In this document: positions 42,325 to 53,958 of the stretch, piece by piece
Layout of the letters: every line of letters begins with the position of its first letter
How positions within the stretch are numbered: position 1 is the stretch's first letter
Source: Henricia sp. BOLD:AAB3569
Taxonomy: Eukaryota > Echinodermata > Asteroidea > Spinulosida > Echinasteridae
DNA length: 64,000 nt
Assembly: GCA_037783545.1 (NCBI GenBank)
Contig: JBBELK010000509.1
Coordinates: 682,001-746,000 of the forward strand
Direction of reading: 5' to 3'
Made by a program: the position numbers and the translations under genes
Notes under the pieces: generated by a model
What the model saw: the letters and a program-made list of their open reading frames with translations, nothing else
The model's database searches: none
What the model was told of the DNA's origin: nothing

Positions 42325-42939
42325 TGTTCGGAACGGTGGGTCTGGTTGGGTTTTAATCTCTAACAAGTGGGGCCGCAACTAAGAAACTTCTAGCCGATAA
42401 ACTCAATTCACAAATTTCTCCTTTGACACAGTTATGTGTTTGATTCCGAGTTTGTTTCTTTCTTTGTTTTCTTGTTTATGCTGAAATACAATGAGAGATA
42501 AACATAAAGGTCAGTTCTCCAAGAACATTAACATGTTTAAGAAATCAAGCATGGTTTCGGTAAGGCTTGAACTTTCACCTACATAGGCCTACACGTAAAA
42601 GTGGTCATAATAAACACTTTCGACCATGACAAGTTATGGAAATATTTGCGGGTTAAATACTCCTTAAAAATCCTGGTGTGGTCAATTTAAGCTCACAAAA
42701 GTGTAGTCTAATAACCAAATGTTAATCTCACCTAGTTAAGAACCTGAGAGCAGCTTATTTCAGGCAAATTTCAACAACTTTCCAGCATCAAATAGCAAAC
42801 ATGGTGAAAAATCACGAGGCACTAAAGGCAATGAAAAAATGTGGTGTGTGACAAGGGCGCCACCAATTGTCAAGAACAAACTTCATTTTCCAACCATAAA
42901 ACTGTCATAGCGCCCTCTATGGGCTAAGAGATTTCTACA
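42325..42939 (-). repeat. 5' LTR of BEL/Pao element
   Basis: The transcription start and promoter of the element should lie here. The outer flank is GTTAT, matching the left side. The primer site is 6 bp inside its inner edge. Confidence 0.93.
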
Positions 42940-42944
42940 GTTAT

Positions 42945-43425
42945 TTTCACATAAAAAGGCCCCTAAATACCACATTTTGGAAGTTTTTATGGAACAGCTG
43001 TTTAAATTAGGATAGTTTGTACAACATCAATCGAATAACATATTAAAGCCATATTAAAGTCAAGACTCTAGAAGTATATATAGTTTTCGTCTTTTTTGCA
43101 TTGTAAAAGTGTAGGGGAGACCGGGGCTAGTACGCCCCCGGGGCAGGTCCGCCCACCACGTGATTATAATCCCTAGGGTTAATGGAGGAATTTTTTGACG
43201 ATAAAATAAGGTTACAGGGGTTATATCCAACTTGCAAAGTAATAGCTGCATGATAATATTCAGTTTTGTCACCGAATTAAAACGGAAAAACTGTTTTACC
43301 CTCGCGTAAGTAATTTTGTTCTTGAATCGGTAATGTTGTATTTACCCGGAAACAAAAGCAAATGTGGATTTAGTGGTTATAATCTTTCGGGAGGTGTTGG
43401 ATCTACCAACAACGTCATGAACTTG
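42945..43425. other. Flank with one GGGGCAGGTCCGCCC motif
   Basis: 43111-43150 reads GGGGAGACCGGGGCTAG and GGGGCAGGTCCGCCCACC, related to the motif that builds the foldback at 44455-45975. The rest is unannotated AT-rich DNA. Confidence 0.45.
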
Positions 43426-43429
43426 TTAA

Positions 43430-44398
43430 AGAGGAAGAATCCCCCTTGACGAAAATCCAGCATTTAGGCTTTTTTCGATAGTCCAAACATCCCTCTTGCC
43501 GACGTGGATTTTTATTATTTTTTAATTGTCGGTTTTAAGTGGATAAATTGCAAGTAAAAGTGCGCTTTTCGAAAATGAGATTTTCGCGATTTCTGAAACG
43601 CTCATTAGGTATTCATGATATGCGCGTGACCCCGTGACGCAATCCTGAGAAAGAGAAGTCAACACGATTGTTAGCTCCATACGTTTACACGCAAAAAACT
43701 TGGAAAACCGTCTCTGTTAGATGGTTTTTTTTTTGAATAATTTTGTTGGTCCAAAAAGCCAGAGATATGCGCAGTAGCTGCGTAGTTGTAAGTTTTACCA
43801 GACACTATGAAAAAAAAAGAGCAGAAAGATTTTCTTTTCTATTACCAAGAGAGAGAAAAATGAGTCGCTCATTCTAACTTGTACCGGGCGATGTTCAAAC
43901 ACGTCGAAGCTTCCCCCGCAGTGAACCGTCCAATGCTGTAGACAGACCGCTGTGAATGCCGTTCGTTCCGTGACAAAACCACCCGTCGCAATGCACCAGT
44001 ATTTACTTCAAAAGAGCTTCATTGTGAGCGACAATTTCACCGTTTTTTCACAAAACAGGTAATAGTAGAGTGTTGTCATATTACATGAAGTGTTTTTCAC
44101 GCTTGTATTTTGAATTACAAAACAGGCATGATAAACATTCACTTCGTGTATTTTCCATTCAATACTGCACAGGCCGTTTTGTATGTTTCTCAGGATGACG
44201 TCAAAACCCTGTTGATAAACAAGCCAAGTGACCTCGAGCGTTTCAGAATTCGGGTGAAGAGGGTCGGAACTGCTTTACGTTTTAAGCAAAAGCCTGTCGA
44301 TTTTTTGTGAAAAACAAGTTGTCATGGTGTTGTAGACTCATACACCTCCATGATAAACAGAAAAACTAAAAAAATGTGGACGGGGGGATTCTAGCTGT
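43430..44398. mobile_element. TTAA-flanked non-autonomous DNA transposon, copy 2
   Basis: 969 bp between TTAA at 43426-43429 and 44399-44402, inverted relative to copy 1 (4159-5115) and similar along its whole length. The end CGGGGGGATTCTAGCTGT matches the left end of copy 1. Having two independent copies with TTAA at both sides supports the boundaries. Confidence 0.8.
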
Positions 44399-44454
44399 TT
44401 AACATTGTATTGCATCTACATAAGGCACACCACGAGGTGAAAACCAGAATAAGC

Positions 44455-45975
44455 ACATGGGGCACATCCGCTCACTTGGGATGGGGCAAGTTCGCCCATT
44501 GGCGGACTTACCCCAGACTGGTAGGCGGACTTGCCCCATCATATTGCTCTGTATTATACTTCATTAGTTTTTACAGAATGGTTTAGGACTACAAAAGGAA
44601 AACAAATCGTAGTACCAGTACAGGTGTGATGAGACATTTGGCGTGCAACTGCCATCAATATCGACATAGCCATGGGGTGGGGGCCCGGGGGCTGCGTGGG
44701 GGTGCCCCCAATTGTTTGTTTTTTTGTTTGGGGGGGGGGGCCTTGGGGGGTGCCGGGGGGTGAAAGAGGGCACCAGCACCCCTCCCCCGTCAACGCACCC
44801 CAGAACACAACTCATAATGCAAATATTATGGTTAAACTATTCTATATTTATCTTATTAAAATGTTACTAGATTCTTGATATATTACGCAGTGTTTTACAC
44901 ATGTTTATGATATGGCGGACTTGCCCCTACTCTTGGGCGGACTTGCCCATCCTGGGGCCAGGTGGCATTGATGGCTGTGAAACAAGAAACCTGTTACTTT
45001 GTGGACAGGAAGGCTCGGTGCCTTGGCTAATTACGGCGACATTCTTTGGACTCTAGCGCTCACAGTGGAGAACACGGGAACGAGTATAGATAATTGACAA
45101 AAGAGGGCGGACTTGCCCCAGGATGGGCAAGTCCGCCCAAGAGTAGGGGCAAGTCCGCCATATTTAAAACATGTGTAAAACACTGCGTAATATATCAAGA
45201 ATCTAGTAACATTTTAATAAGATAAATATAGAATATAGTTTAACCATAATATTTGCATTATGAGTTGTGTTCTGGGGTGCGTTGACGGGGGAGGGGTGCT
45301 GGTGCCCTCTTTCACCCCCCCCCCCCCCTCCCCCAAGGCACCCTCCCAAGGCCCCCCCCCCCCCCCCCCCCCCCCAAAAAAAACCAATTGGGGGCACCCC
45401 CACGTACGCAGCCCCCGGCCCCCACCCCATGGGTATGTCGATATTGATGGCAGTTGCACGCCCAATGCCTCATCACACCTGTACTGGTACTACGATTTGT
45501 TTTCCTTTTGTAGTCCTAAACCATTATGTAAATACTAATGATTAAAGTAATTACTATCAATGCTATAATAGGGCGACAAATCGTGTGTAAAAAAAGGTAT
45601 ATTAGGGCGACCTGCTCAATAGGGCGACATTTTGGTGTCGCCCTAATATTTTTGAGTTTAAAATAATTTTTTTTAGGTCAAAAACCATTTTTTTTAGGTC
45701 GAGAACCATTTTTATCGGGACTGGAGTCGTTTCTCTTCGGTCTGCGACCATTTCTGGAAGCTTTGGGTAAAAAAATAAGGTGTCATTTTGAGTCACTCTT
45801 GCCGAAATTTCGGTGGTCTCCGGTGAGAGTCTTCCCGAAATGTCGCCCTATTGCGGCATTCAGCGTTGTTTAAATACAGAGCAATATGATGGGGCAAGTC
45901 CGCCTACCAGTCTGGGGTAAGTCCGCCAATGGGCGAATTTGCCCCATCCCAAGTGAGCGGATGTGCCCCATATAC
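44455..45975. mobile_element. Foldback element with GGCGGACTTGCCCC motifs
   Basis: 44455-44975 and 45105-45975 are inverted copies around a 130-bp unique centre. The repeated motif GGCGGACTTGCCCCA or its complement occurs near 44466, 44508, 44522, 44914, 44934, 45106, 45128, 45147, 45893 and 45912. Homopolymer runs in the arms (44730-44738 G; 45316-45375 C) differ greatly in length. The right arm is interrupted at 45567-45852 by a smaller MITE. No coding capacity. Confidence 0.85.
45567..45852. mobile_element. MITE with AATAGGGCGACA ends
   Basis: Inverted ends AATAGGGCGACA and TGTCGCCCTATT. Internal copies of AATAGGGCGAC and GTCGCCCTAATA lie near 45600 and 45640. It sits only in the right arm of the foldback, so it is a later insertion. 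Confidence 0.75.
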
Positions 45976-45979
45976 CTGG

Positions 45980-47100
45980 GCAAGCCCAAATGGGATCAAC
46001 ACGGGTCGGCCCGTATGGGAATCATATGGGATAAACAGGGGCAAGCACACATGGGATTTATATGGGTTGGCCCACATGGGATTTATATGGGATTGACATG
46101 GACAAACCCATATGGGATATACACGGGTATGCCCATGTGGGAATCATATGGGATAGACATGGACAAACCCATATGGGATATTCACGGGTATGCCCATGTG
46201 GGAATCATATGGGATAAACATGGGCATATCCATATGGGATCTACGCGGACTGGCCCATAAGGGAATCATATGGGATAAACTGGGAAAGCCCGTATGGGAT
46301 CTACACGGTTCAGCCCATATGGGAATCATATGGGATACACAAGGACAAACCCACATAAGATTTATATGGGTAGGCCCACATGGGATTTATATGGGATAGA
46401 CTTGGACAAACCGATATGGGATCTACACGGGTTGACCCATATGGGAATCATATGGAATAAACATGCGCAAGTCCATATATGGGATCTACACGGGTTGGCC
46501 CATATGGAAATCATGTGGGATAAACCTGGGAAAGCCTATATGGGATATACGCGGGCTGGCCCGTATGGGAATCATATGGGATAAACCTGGGAAAGCCTGT
46601 GTGGGATCTACACGGGTCAGCCCATATGGGAATCATATGGGATAAACAAGGATAAGCCCACATGAGATTTATATGGGTTGGCCCACATGGGATTTATATG
46701 GGATAAACATGGACAAACCCATATGGGATCTACACGGGTTGGTCCATATGGGAATCATATGCAATAAACATGGGCAAGCCCATAAGGGATCTACACAGGT
46801 TGGCCCATATGGAAATCATGTGGGATAAACCTGGGAAAGCCTAGTATATGGCATCTATGCGGGCTGGCCTGTATGGGAATCATATGGGATAAACCTGGGT
46901 ATAAGCCCGTATGGGATCGATCTACACCGGTTGGCCCATACGGGATTTATGCGGGATGGGTAATCCCATATATTGATTGGATTCACCCTGGCTGGCGCAA
47001 ATGGGGATTATGTGGGAACATCTCGGCCGGGGAATCCCATATGGGCTTCTCAAGAGTTGGCCCATATGGGTATCATATGATTATCATATGATAGAAACAT
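45980..47100 (+). repeat. CATATG satellite, 61-bp type, left array
   Basis: About eighteen units of about 61 bp, each with CCCATATGGG-type palindromes and the frame GGGATCTACACGGGTTGGCC and GGAATCATATGGGATAAACA. Open frames in all phases (MGIIWDK-type) are by-products. It ends at 47041-47100 in a unique end shared, inverted, with 57040-57180. Confidence 0.93.
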
Positions 47101-47274
47101 TGACGTGCCCACATGGATATTGGGGAACACAAGTTTGATATGAAAACTGAATGGGCTATAGCCCAAAATTGGTGTCGTGTGGGTCGAAGCGTGAGGATAC
47201 TAGTCTAATTTCCTTTGTGAGAATATGTTTGGGGTATAGAAGCTACTAGTACATGTACATGTAGGTCGCATTAA
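47101..47274 (+). repeat. Unique end adjoining the 61-bp array
   Basis: GACGTGCCCACATGGATATT to GTAGGTCGCATTAA is an inverted copy of 56970-57160. Each copy joins a 61-bp CATATG array on one side and a TTAA on the other. It may be the terminal part of a transposon carrying the satellite. Confidence 0.8.
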
Positions 47275-47282
47275 AGGGCTCG

Positions 47283-48520
47283 TCAGCAACCCAGGTAGCA
47301 AGCCCATATGGGTATGATATGGGTCCCAAATGGGCCAAATATGGGTCCCACATGGGACAACCCTTATGGGCCCCCAAGGATACTGCACCCAAGATTCAAA
47401 TGGGACCCATGTGGGCCAACCCAGATAACCCATATGGGACGCATAGGGGTCCCATGTGGGTCCCAAATGGGGACCCATATGGGTCCAACATGGGGCAAAT
47501 CACATGGGTCCCACATGGGGCAAATCACATGGGTCCCACATATGGCAACCCATATGGGCCCCCAAGGATTATGCACCCAAGATCCATATGGGCCCCATAT
47601 GGGCCAACCCAGAAACCCCATGTGGGGCACATATGGGACCCTTGTGGGTCAACCCAGATACCCCATATGGAACCAACATGGGTCCCATATGGGTATCTGG
47701 GTTGACCCATATGGGTCCCATTTGAATCTTGGGTGCAGAATCCTTGGGGCCCCATATGGGTCGGCCCATGTGGGACCCATGTGGGTTCCACAAGTGGGAC
47801 CCATGTGGGTTTTACACATTGGACCCACATGGGTCCCAATTTAGGACCCATGTGGGACCCATGTTGGTTCCATATGGGGTATCTTGGTTGACCCATATGG
47901 GTCCCATTTGAATCTTGGGTGCAGAATCCTTGGGGTCCCATATGGGTCGGCCCATGTGGGACCCATGTGGGTTTCACACGTGGGACCCATGTGGGTTTCA
48001 CACATTGGACCCACATGGGTCCCCATTTAGGACCCATGTGGGTTCCACATGGGGTATCCGGGTTGCCCATATGGGTCCCATTTGAATCTTGGGTGCAGAA
48101 TCCTTGGGGCCCCATATGGGTCAGCCCATGTGGGACCCATGTGGGTTCCACACGTGGGACCCATGTGGGTTTCACACGTGGGACCCATGTGGGTTTCACA
48201 CATTGGACCCAAATGGGTCCCCATTTAGGACCCATGTGGGTTCCACATGGGGTATCCGGGTTGACCCATATGGGTCCCATATGAATCTTGGGTGCAGAAT
48301 CCTTAGGGCCCCATATGGGTCGCCCCATGTGGGACCCATGTGGGTCCCCATTTAGGATCCATGTGGGTGCCACATGGGGTATCTGGGTTGACCCATATGG
48401 GTCAGGGTCCCATATGAATCTTGAGTGCAGAATTCTTGGGGCCCCCATATGGGTTCCCATGTGTGGACCCCATATAGGTCAATCCAGGCACACCATATGG
48501 GTCCCGCGGATCCCCATATC
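47283..48520 (+). repeat. CCCATATGGG satellite, second type
   Basis: A separate family with TGGGACCCATGTGGGTTCCA, TGGGTCCCATATGGGTC and GAATCTTGGGTGCAGAATCC. Higher-order units of about 175-190 bp recur near 47705, 47890, 48065 and 48270. Long open frames on both strands (up to 311 codons) result from a stop-poor repeat and do not indicate a protein. Confidence 0.9.
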
Positions 48521-49690
48521 AAAAAGGTCTTGTGTCGTACGCAAATGAGATATACGTAAATGAACTCAGTTTGTTCCAATCAACAACAAAAACATTTATT
48601 CCGTGATGAGTAGCTCAATGGAGTTACGAGGCCAGAAACCAAATCGAAACAATGTGATGTCCCTACGTGAACCCTGTTGGGTATGAAATGCTATCGAAGT
48701 TGGATATGATATGGCAGGTGTCCAAAACGCAAGTAATTGATTGATACCGTTAACTGTAAATAAATAAGATAATAATACAGCACTTTAATCAAGTGTACTG
48801 TTAAATGTCGTTTACATAATATCCAGTGTGAGCTTTCCATAATTGCCGTTTTGTGTTCGCACCATGCACACGTGTCGTGCTGAAGTATCCAGTTTGTAAG
48901 TGCAACGTCAAACGCGGCGCGCGCAACACTGATTTACTGTATATAAGTGTCCATTATAAGCAGACAAGGAATAAAACAAACACAGCCAGCTTTTTGTTGT
49001 GATTACACGCCTCAGCCAAAAAGTTTATTTAAAGCACTTCATTCCCTACCCCTTTTGTTAAAGGGGGGTTATGGGACAAAACAATCGTGTATCACCATCC
49101 ATTTGTACAAATTTTAGCAAGACCCCTTGCATGGTATGGGCACCAAAAGCCCAAGAGCACCACAAGCTCTGAGCACCAATAACTCAGAGCACCACAGCTC
49201 GATGCAAGGGGCAGCTCCAAAACGCATAAACCAGAAAACACACTCATCTCAATTCCACACACAATCAGGCCAATCATTTCTTGAATGATTCCAACTTTAG
49301 CGAAGAAAAATGCCATATCATACAAATTGTACAATATATTTGTGAATCAAACTTTTATCAAACTTTTGTTCGAATACATGTATTTCAGACCCCGTTCTTT
49401 TCCAACGTTTGCACATACAGAAAGAAAGAACGGTTCTCCTCCCCTGTTGCACTGACTCAGGGGAAAAGTTGATACTTGTAACACTGGAAAAAAATTACTC
49501 CGTATTTAGATTAAACTACATTAATATACAAAAGGTGCATTGTCTAAAAGTGCTAACTTAAAATGTGAAAGTGAGAATAGTAAAGTTCAGCCACAGACAC
49601 TGTGCTGGCTTATTCCGCCTCAAAAATGCCATACACGCAATGCGTGGCCCAAGGAAGACCCAGCACTAAAATCCGACGATACTAGCCCCA
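48521..49690. other. Unannotated DNA
   Basis: No domain-bearing frame. 48940-49000 has GTATATAAG and CAGACAAGGAATAAAAC. It could hold the terminal repeats of the Ngaro-type element whose genes follow on the minus strand, but I could not match repeat copies in the window. Confidence 0.35.
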
Positions 49691-50235
49691 TGACTAATAC
49701 AAGTGTCTGATGGCTGTGAGAAAGTTTTCCCTAAGAATGGAATTTCCTTTGGGTGAAAGGTGAACCCCATCACGTCTAAACAAACTGAAATCCGTCCAAG
49801 CGAACTGCTCATGCCTAACACTAGTGGCGCCAAGTCTGCCACACCGAGACCTGGCGCATCTGTTTACAGCTTGTCTTTGCTTTTCCATCCTTTCTTGAGG
49901 ATTTGCCCCAAAATAAAATGCTCGTGGCAGTATTTCGGACCACAGAAGAGTTGCATTGGGGAATTTATTTTTTTACATGAGTGCATACAAACAACCACCC
50001 GTTGCCGTATGGAGAAAAAATCAACTTTCCCAAGATCATTTGTGCCTAAGTGGACAATGATTATGGAAGGGGGAGGGCCTTGAATTTTCTGCAGTAGGTC
50101 GGGTAAATCGGGCAGACCAGCTCCACTCCTGCCCTGCCACAACACTGAAAAGTTGGGGTCCAGGGGTCCTGCTGCCCAGCGGATAAGTGAATCACCAATG
50201 ATCCAAACAGGGCCTGTAAGAACATGGATGATCAA
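49690..50235 (-). pseudogene. SGNH hydrolase of Ngaro-type element
   Basis: Two minus-strand frames join near 49875. The first (50235-49864) has WIIGDSLIRWA (block I with Ser) and IIIVHLGTNDLGKV (block III, G-x-N-D). The second (49888-49694) has RDGVHLSPKGNSIL (block V, Asp-x-x-His). All catalytic positions of an SGNH/GDSL-type esterase are thus present, broken by one frameshift. It lies 53 bp downstream of the recombinase on the same strand. SGNH-type hydrolase genes are known passengers of some Ngaro retrotransposons; their role there is not established. Confidence 0.85.
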
Positions 50236-50287
50236 TTTAAAATGAAGCAGACGTGCATATCTGCTTCAGATGAAAAACACTAGCTGA

Positions 50288-51188
50288 TTAAATCCCCGGC
50301 ATGTGCACAACCGGGGTTGGACGAATATAGGTAAACATAGCCCGAGATCTCCAACGGCCCATTTGTTGAATGTCCGTTGGTGGGACCCCCAATTCATGGG
50401 CTGTGGTTGCTGCCCCAATACGAAATGAATGGGCACGGTAATGTGAACCTTCCAGTCCAGAAAAGGCCAATGCTTTTTTGAGCAGTGCATTGAATTGATA
50501 CGCAGTCATCAGTGACCCATCAAAGTGAATAAACAATGGGCCGGACCCAGGGGGGGCGGATTGCCATGTACTTCTGTAATGCAATCACTGGACACAATGA
50601 TGAATCATTGGACTCAGTTAGACGAATCCGTTGGGGGGAACCGGTTTTGTTATTCTTGCTGCACGGAAAGGAAAGTATGACTGACATTGGTCGGGTACCC
50701 TCCTTGGAAAAGTGAATGTTCGATGTATGCAGCAGGGAATCTTGAACTTTATGTTTTGAATTTGCCGAAAATTCTCCTAAACGCATGAAACCAAAAAAGG
50801 CACAAAGTACAGCGGATGTGAAAAGTGTGGATTCATAAGCTGAAACACACACATGTGGAAATGCCTGCGTGATCTTGGCAAGGAGTGGCACAGTAATTGG
50901 CAAGCGCTTGTCAATCGATTTTCGGTCCCTACGGCAACCTTCCAAAAGTTTGGAAACAACAAAGTCTTTTGTGGGATCCGCCCATCCTCGAATTTTATGG
51001 TAGAATCCCACTCCAGCAATGTAAGAGGAAATTGTGGCTGGGGCCAAACTTTCTAATGAAAGCCATGCTACAAACTCCCTAATTTCCCGGGGTGAAGCTG
51101 GCAAGAACATTTGTTCACCGTGCCTGAACCTTAAAAATGCATTCCAACCAGAAGCATATGACCTTTGAGTGTGAGGTGAGAAAGCCAC
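50288..51188 (-). pseudogene. Tyrosine recombinase of Ngaro-type element
   Basis: First frame 51188-50520: an N-terminal SAM-like domain (TQRSYASGWNAFLRF, ATISSYIAGVGFYHK), then LLEGCRRDRKS and ALFTSAV-type helices with the catalytic Arg in FGFMRLGEFS. The second frame (50584-50288) has GSGPLFIHFDGSLMT, AHSFRIGAATTA (His-x-x-Arg), MGRWRSRAMFTYIRP (Tyr nucleophile). The frame changes at a G7 run (50550-50556), the kind of site where an indel is easily made. All four catalytic residues are present. The central part is nearly identical to the fragments at 22550-22993 and 23690-24030. Confidence 0.9.
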
Positions 51189-51199
51189 TGTCAGTCCAT

Positions 51200-51429
51200 T
51201 ACGTCTTGATCTTAATCGTGTAATTATAAAACAGCTCCAATTGGAACAACAGTCAATGCGGTAATTGAGGCGAGCTAGTCATGCTTTTTGCTGAAAGCTA
51301 CCAGCTTATTCTGAAATTGAGTACGGGAGTTTGTTCCAGTCTCTAGCAGTGTTGGGGAAAATTATTTATGATGACAATTAGTCCCTGAAGCTGGGATTTT
51401 GAGGGAGAGGGGGTTGTGATTTCTTGTTG
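51200..51429. other. Unannotated DNA upstream of recombinase
   Basis: The reverse transcriptase of this Ngaro copy, expected upstream on the minus strand, is not found. The element is therefore truncated at about 51190-51250. Confidence 0.5.
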
Positions 51430-51811
51430 AAGTGGCAGTTGGTTCTCTATTAGATGTTAAATTGAAGATGATCATCCAACGGAAGGTCTACATTATTATG
51501 GATGATGTTTTGCATGGTGACGAGCCTCTGATTCAGTCTTCTCTCCTGAAGTGTTTGAAGTTGAATTTCCCTCAACATGGCAGTGACGGATCTTTTTCTT
51601 CCATAGTCATTCATGATGAAGCTTCAACTCTTTTGATGTTACGGGTTGTATGCGGTTCCCAGACTGAGCTGCAGTATTCAACATGTGGGCGAACTAAACT
51701 TTTGTAAGCCTGTACTTTGACTTTGCGAGGAGCATTGCTCAGGTTACGACGAGTGAAGCCTAACATGCGGTTAGCTTTGGAGACAGCTGTATCGATATAG
51801 TGTACGTTCAC
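51430..51811 (-). pseudogene. LINE reverse transcriptase C-terminal fragment
   Basis: The minus-strand frame 51811-51611 reads KANRMLGFTRRNLSNAP, KVQAYKSLVRPHVEYCSSVW and TTRNIKRVE, the C-terminal thumb region typical of jockey/CR1-like non-LTR elements. Coding continues in another frame to about 51470 (RKRSVTAMLREIQLQTLQERR). Both ends are truncated, with one frameshift. Confidence 0.85.
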
Positions 51812-52072
51812 GTCATCATCGCTTGCATCTCACTGGACTTCCTGCATGACTTGCTTTAATTCCTGTCTTTGCGTGCCTGCTGTTACACCCTCAAAATTCC
51901 ATGCTCCTAAATCCCGTGCATTATCGAGAAAGGATGTCGTGCACATATCTGGACTTCATCTTTTGTCGCATCTGTAGTTTGTTGTATTACGTCTCAGTAC
52001 CTGAAGTGAAAATTCATCAGTAGAATTACTATAATATATAAACACACTCTTCTTAATATTAGGCTAGATTCT

Positions 52073-53060
52073 TAAAGATCGTTCACACTATCGCGGCAAA
52101 AATGGCTTTGCGCGCGCCTGTGCCATTGAATTATACAGAAATTGGTTTGTATAGAAACTGGTTTGCCACTTGTGCGCGGCCTTTCGCGACACGCAGCCAA
52201 TGAGGTATCAGAGAAGCTCCAAATTACCAGAGTTTAATTATTTTTTTTAAAGATCGGTGATTGGGACCTCATGCAATATGCGGTGAGCGCAGCGCGGCAG
52301 TGTGATTTTTCCGCAAAAGTGTCGACTCCCCTTAAACTTAATGGCTGAGCTATTTCACACGTTAACGCGCGTAACTTTGATGCACGGCAAATTTACGTGC
52401 AAGGGTTGATTCACGTTCACACTTAAGGGGAGTTCACACTATCACGGAAAAAGCACAGTTTTTTTGTTAGCTGGGTCAAAGTTCGAATTTGCTGAACTTT
52501 GACCGCGGTGCGCTGACCTTACCAACGCGCAGCCTACTTCTAGAAGGCTAAAAGTGTTTATTTGACGTTTATATTGGGACGTTATCATTTTTTAAGTTAC
52601 ACTTTAACCCCATTCGCCGTTGTGAAGCATGCTACACGCCCTTTAATGGTCCAAGAACCTGTGTCAAAAATCTTACCCGACATTCCAAAACAAACACTTA
52701 AGAACACACCATGGAGGTCCTTGTAATCTCAAGACTTCTGTACCCTTGTCGTTCTTTTCCCATGATGACTCGAACATCAGAAAAAAACGACAAGGGTACA
52801 GAAGTCTTCAGATTACAATCTGATTATGGTGTGTTTTTAAATGTCTGATTTGGAATGTCACGTAAGATTATTGACACAGGTTTTTGGACCATTAAAGGGC
52901 GTGTACCATGCTTCACCACGGCGAATAAGGTTAACTTGTTAAAGGGCTAAAAGTGTAACTTAAAAAATGATAACGTCCTAATATAAACGTCAAATAAACA
53001 CTTTTAGCTTTCTAAAAGTAGTGTGAACCGTGCTTTAAGGGGAGTTCACACTATCGCGGA
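52073..53060. mobile_element. Cluster of foldback/MITE modules (GGGGAGTTCACACTATCGCGG)
   Basis: The terminal module GTTCACACTATCGCGG occurs at about 52082, 52435 and 53045 in plus orientation. A related inverted end (GATTTTTCCGCAAAAGTGTC, GACTCCCC) lies at 52298-52335. TTAA adjoins several of these ends. Between about 52535 and 53010 is a hairpin of roughly 235-bp arms centred near 52785 (ACATCAGAAAAAAACGACAA). 3745-4030 is a single-arm relative. Confidence 0.75.
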
Positions 53061-53089
53061 AAAATCACACTGCCGCGCTGCACTCACAA

Positions 53090-53958
53090 ATGGTGACGTC
53101 ATCACATCGACGGTGGTTACGTAATATGGTGTCAAATTACACAAGATACTGAAGCTGAATTGTTTAAAAATGCTGCATCTTGAGAACTACATGTACAACA
53201 GATATTTGTATGATTCCTTCGCACATTAATTAAGAACTTGATGTTCATCAAATTGAACAATTTGTGCACAAAAGTGTGACATCATGATGTCGGATCACAG
53301 GTGTCAAATTACCAAAATTTCATAAATTCGTATCTGAAGAACCGTAATAGATACTTGAACAATTCTTTCACAGCATTATAGGTCGAAATGAACTAAACAA
53401 ATCATACACTGACATAACCCCTGTGTGACCCCTACTTCCGGTCTAAACCGGAAGTTAACAGAAAATTAGCATTTTGAATGCAAATAGAGCCAAAGTGGTA
53501 GGGAATTTGACCATAGTTCTACAAATCGAAATGTTCCAACACATGTGCACTTTATGACTATACCAATGATGACGTTATCACATGCACAGCGGTTACGTAA
53601 CATGATCTCAAATGATAAAATCTTGAGAACTCTAATAGATATTGGAAAGATTATTTCACCACAGTAAAGAACTTGTTCTTCAGTACAACTTTGAACAATT
53701 TGTGCACACAATAGTGACGTCGTGATGAGCTTGACTGTGCCAATAATGACGTCATAAGATTCACAATTTTAGCGTTGAATAGTCAAAGAGTCATGTACTG
53801 AGAATTCCAATACTGGCAATCGATAAGTGAATGTTTCTTTTGCAACATCGACCAACTCAAGTTTTCAACCAATTTCAAAAGTGTGACGTCATCATGAGCT
53901 CAATGTGCATGTCACCCGATCACCTAGCGTTTGTTAAAAAACAAACGCCAAGCTCTAG
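53090..53958 (+). mobile_element. Helitron-like non-autonomous element, 3' part
   Basis: Shares modules in opposite orientation with 10490-11050 (for example the CTTCCGGT and GTCACACAGGGGTCA segments and TGACGTCA sites). Ends with a perfect 9-bp stem GCGTTTGTT-AAAA-AACAAACGC (53927-53948), six bases, then CTAG (53955-53958) followed by T. This is the layout of a Helitron 3' end. No Rep/helicase sequence is present, and the 5' TC end could not be located. Confidence 0.6.

Larger units (their letters stand above)
33748..42939 (-). mobile_element. BEL/Pao LTR retrotransposon (minus strand)
   Basis: Two direct 615-bp LTRs (33748-34362 and 42325-42939) are flanked by GTTAT at 33743-33747 and 42940-42944. 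Inside the right LTR is a primer site, and inside the left one a polypurine tract (34363-34379). The coding order on the minus strand is gag, zinc knuckles, protease, RT, RNase H, integrase, as in BEL/Pao. I count about six substitutions between the LTRs, so the insertion is young, yet pol carries frameshifts. A 1.6-kb LINE has since inserted near the 3' end of pol. Without it the element is about 7.6 kb. Confidence 0.93.

Noticed and set aside
47525-48460. 311-codon minus-strand open frame and other long frames across the satellite
   Set aside because: Both strands and several phases are open because the repeat lacks stop codons. The product would be a monotonous repeat, frames change with each array, and no start or domain signature exists.
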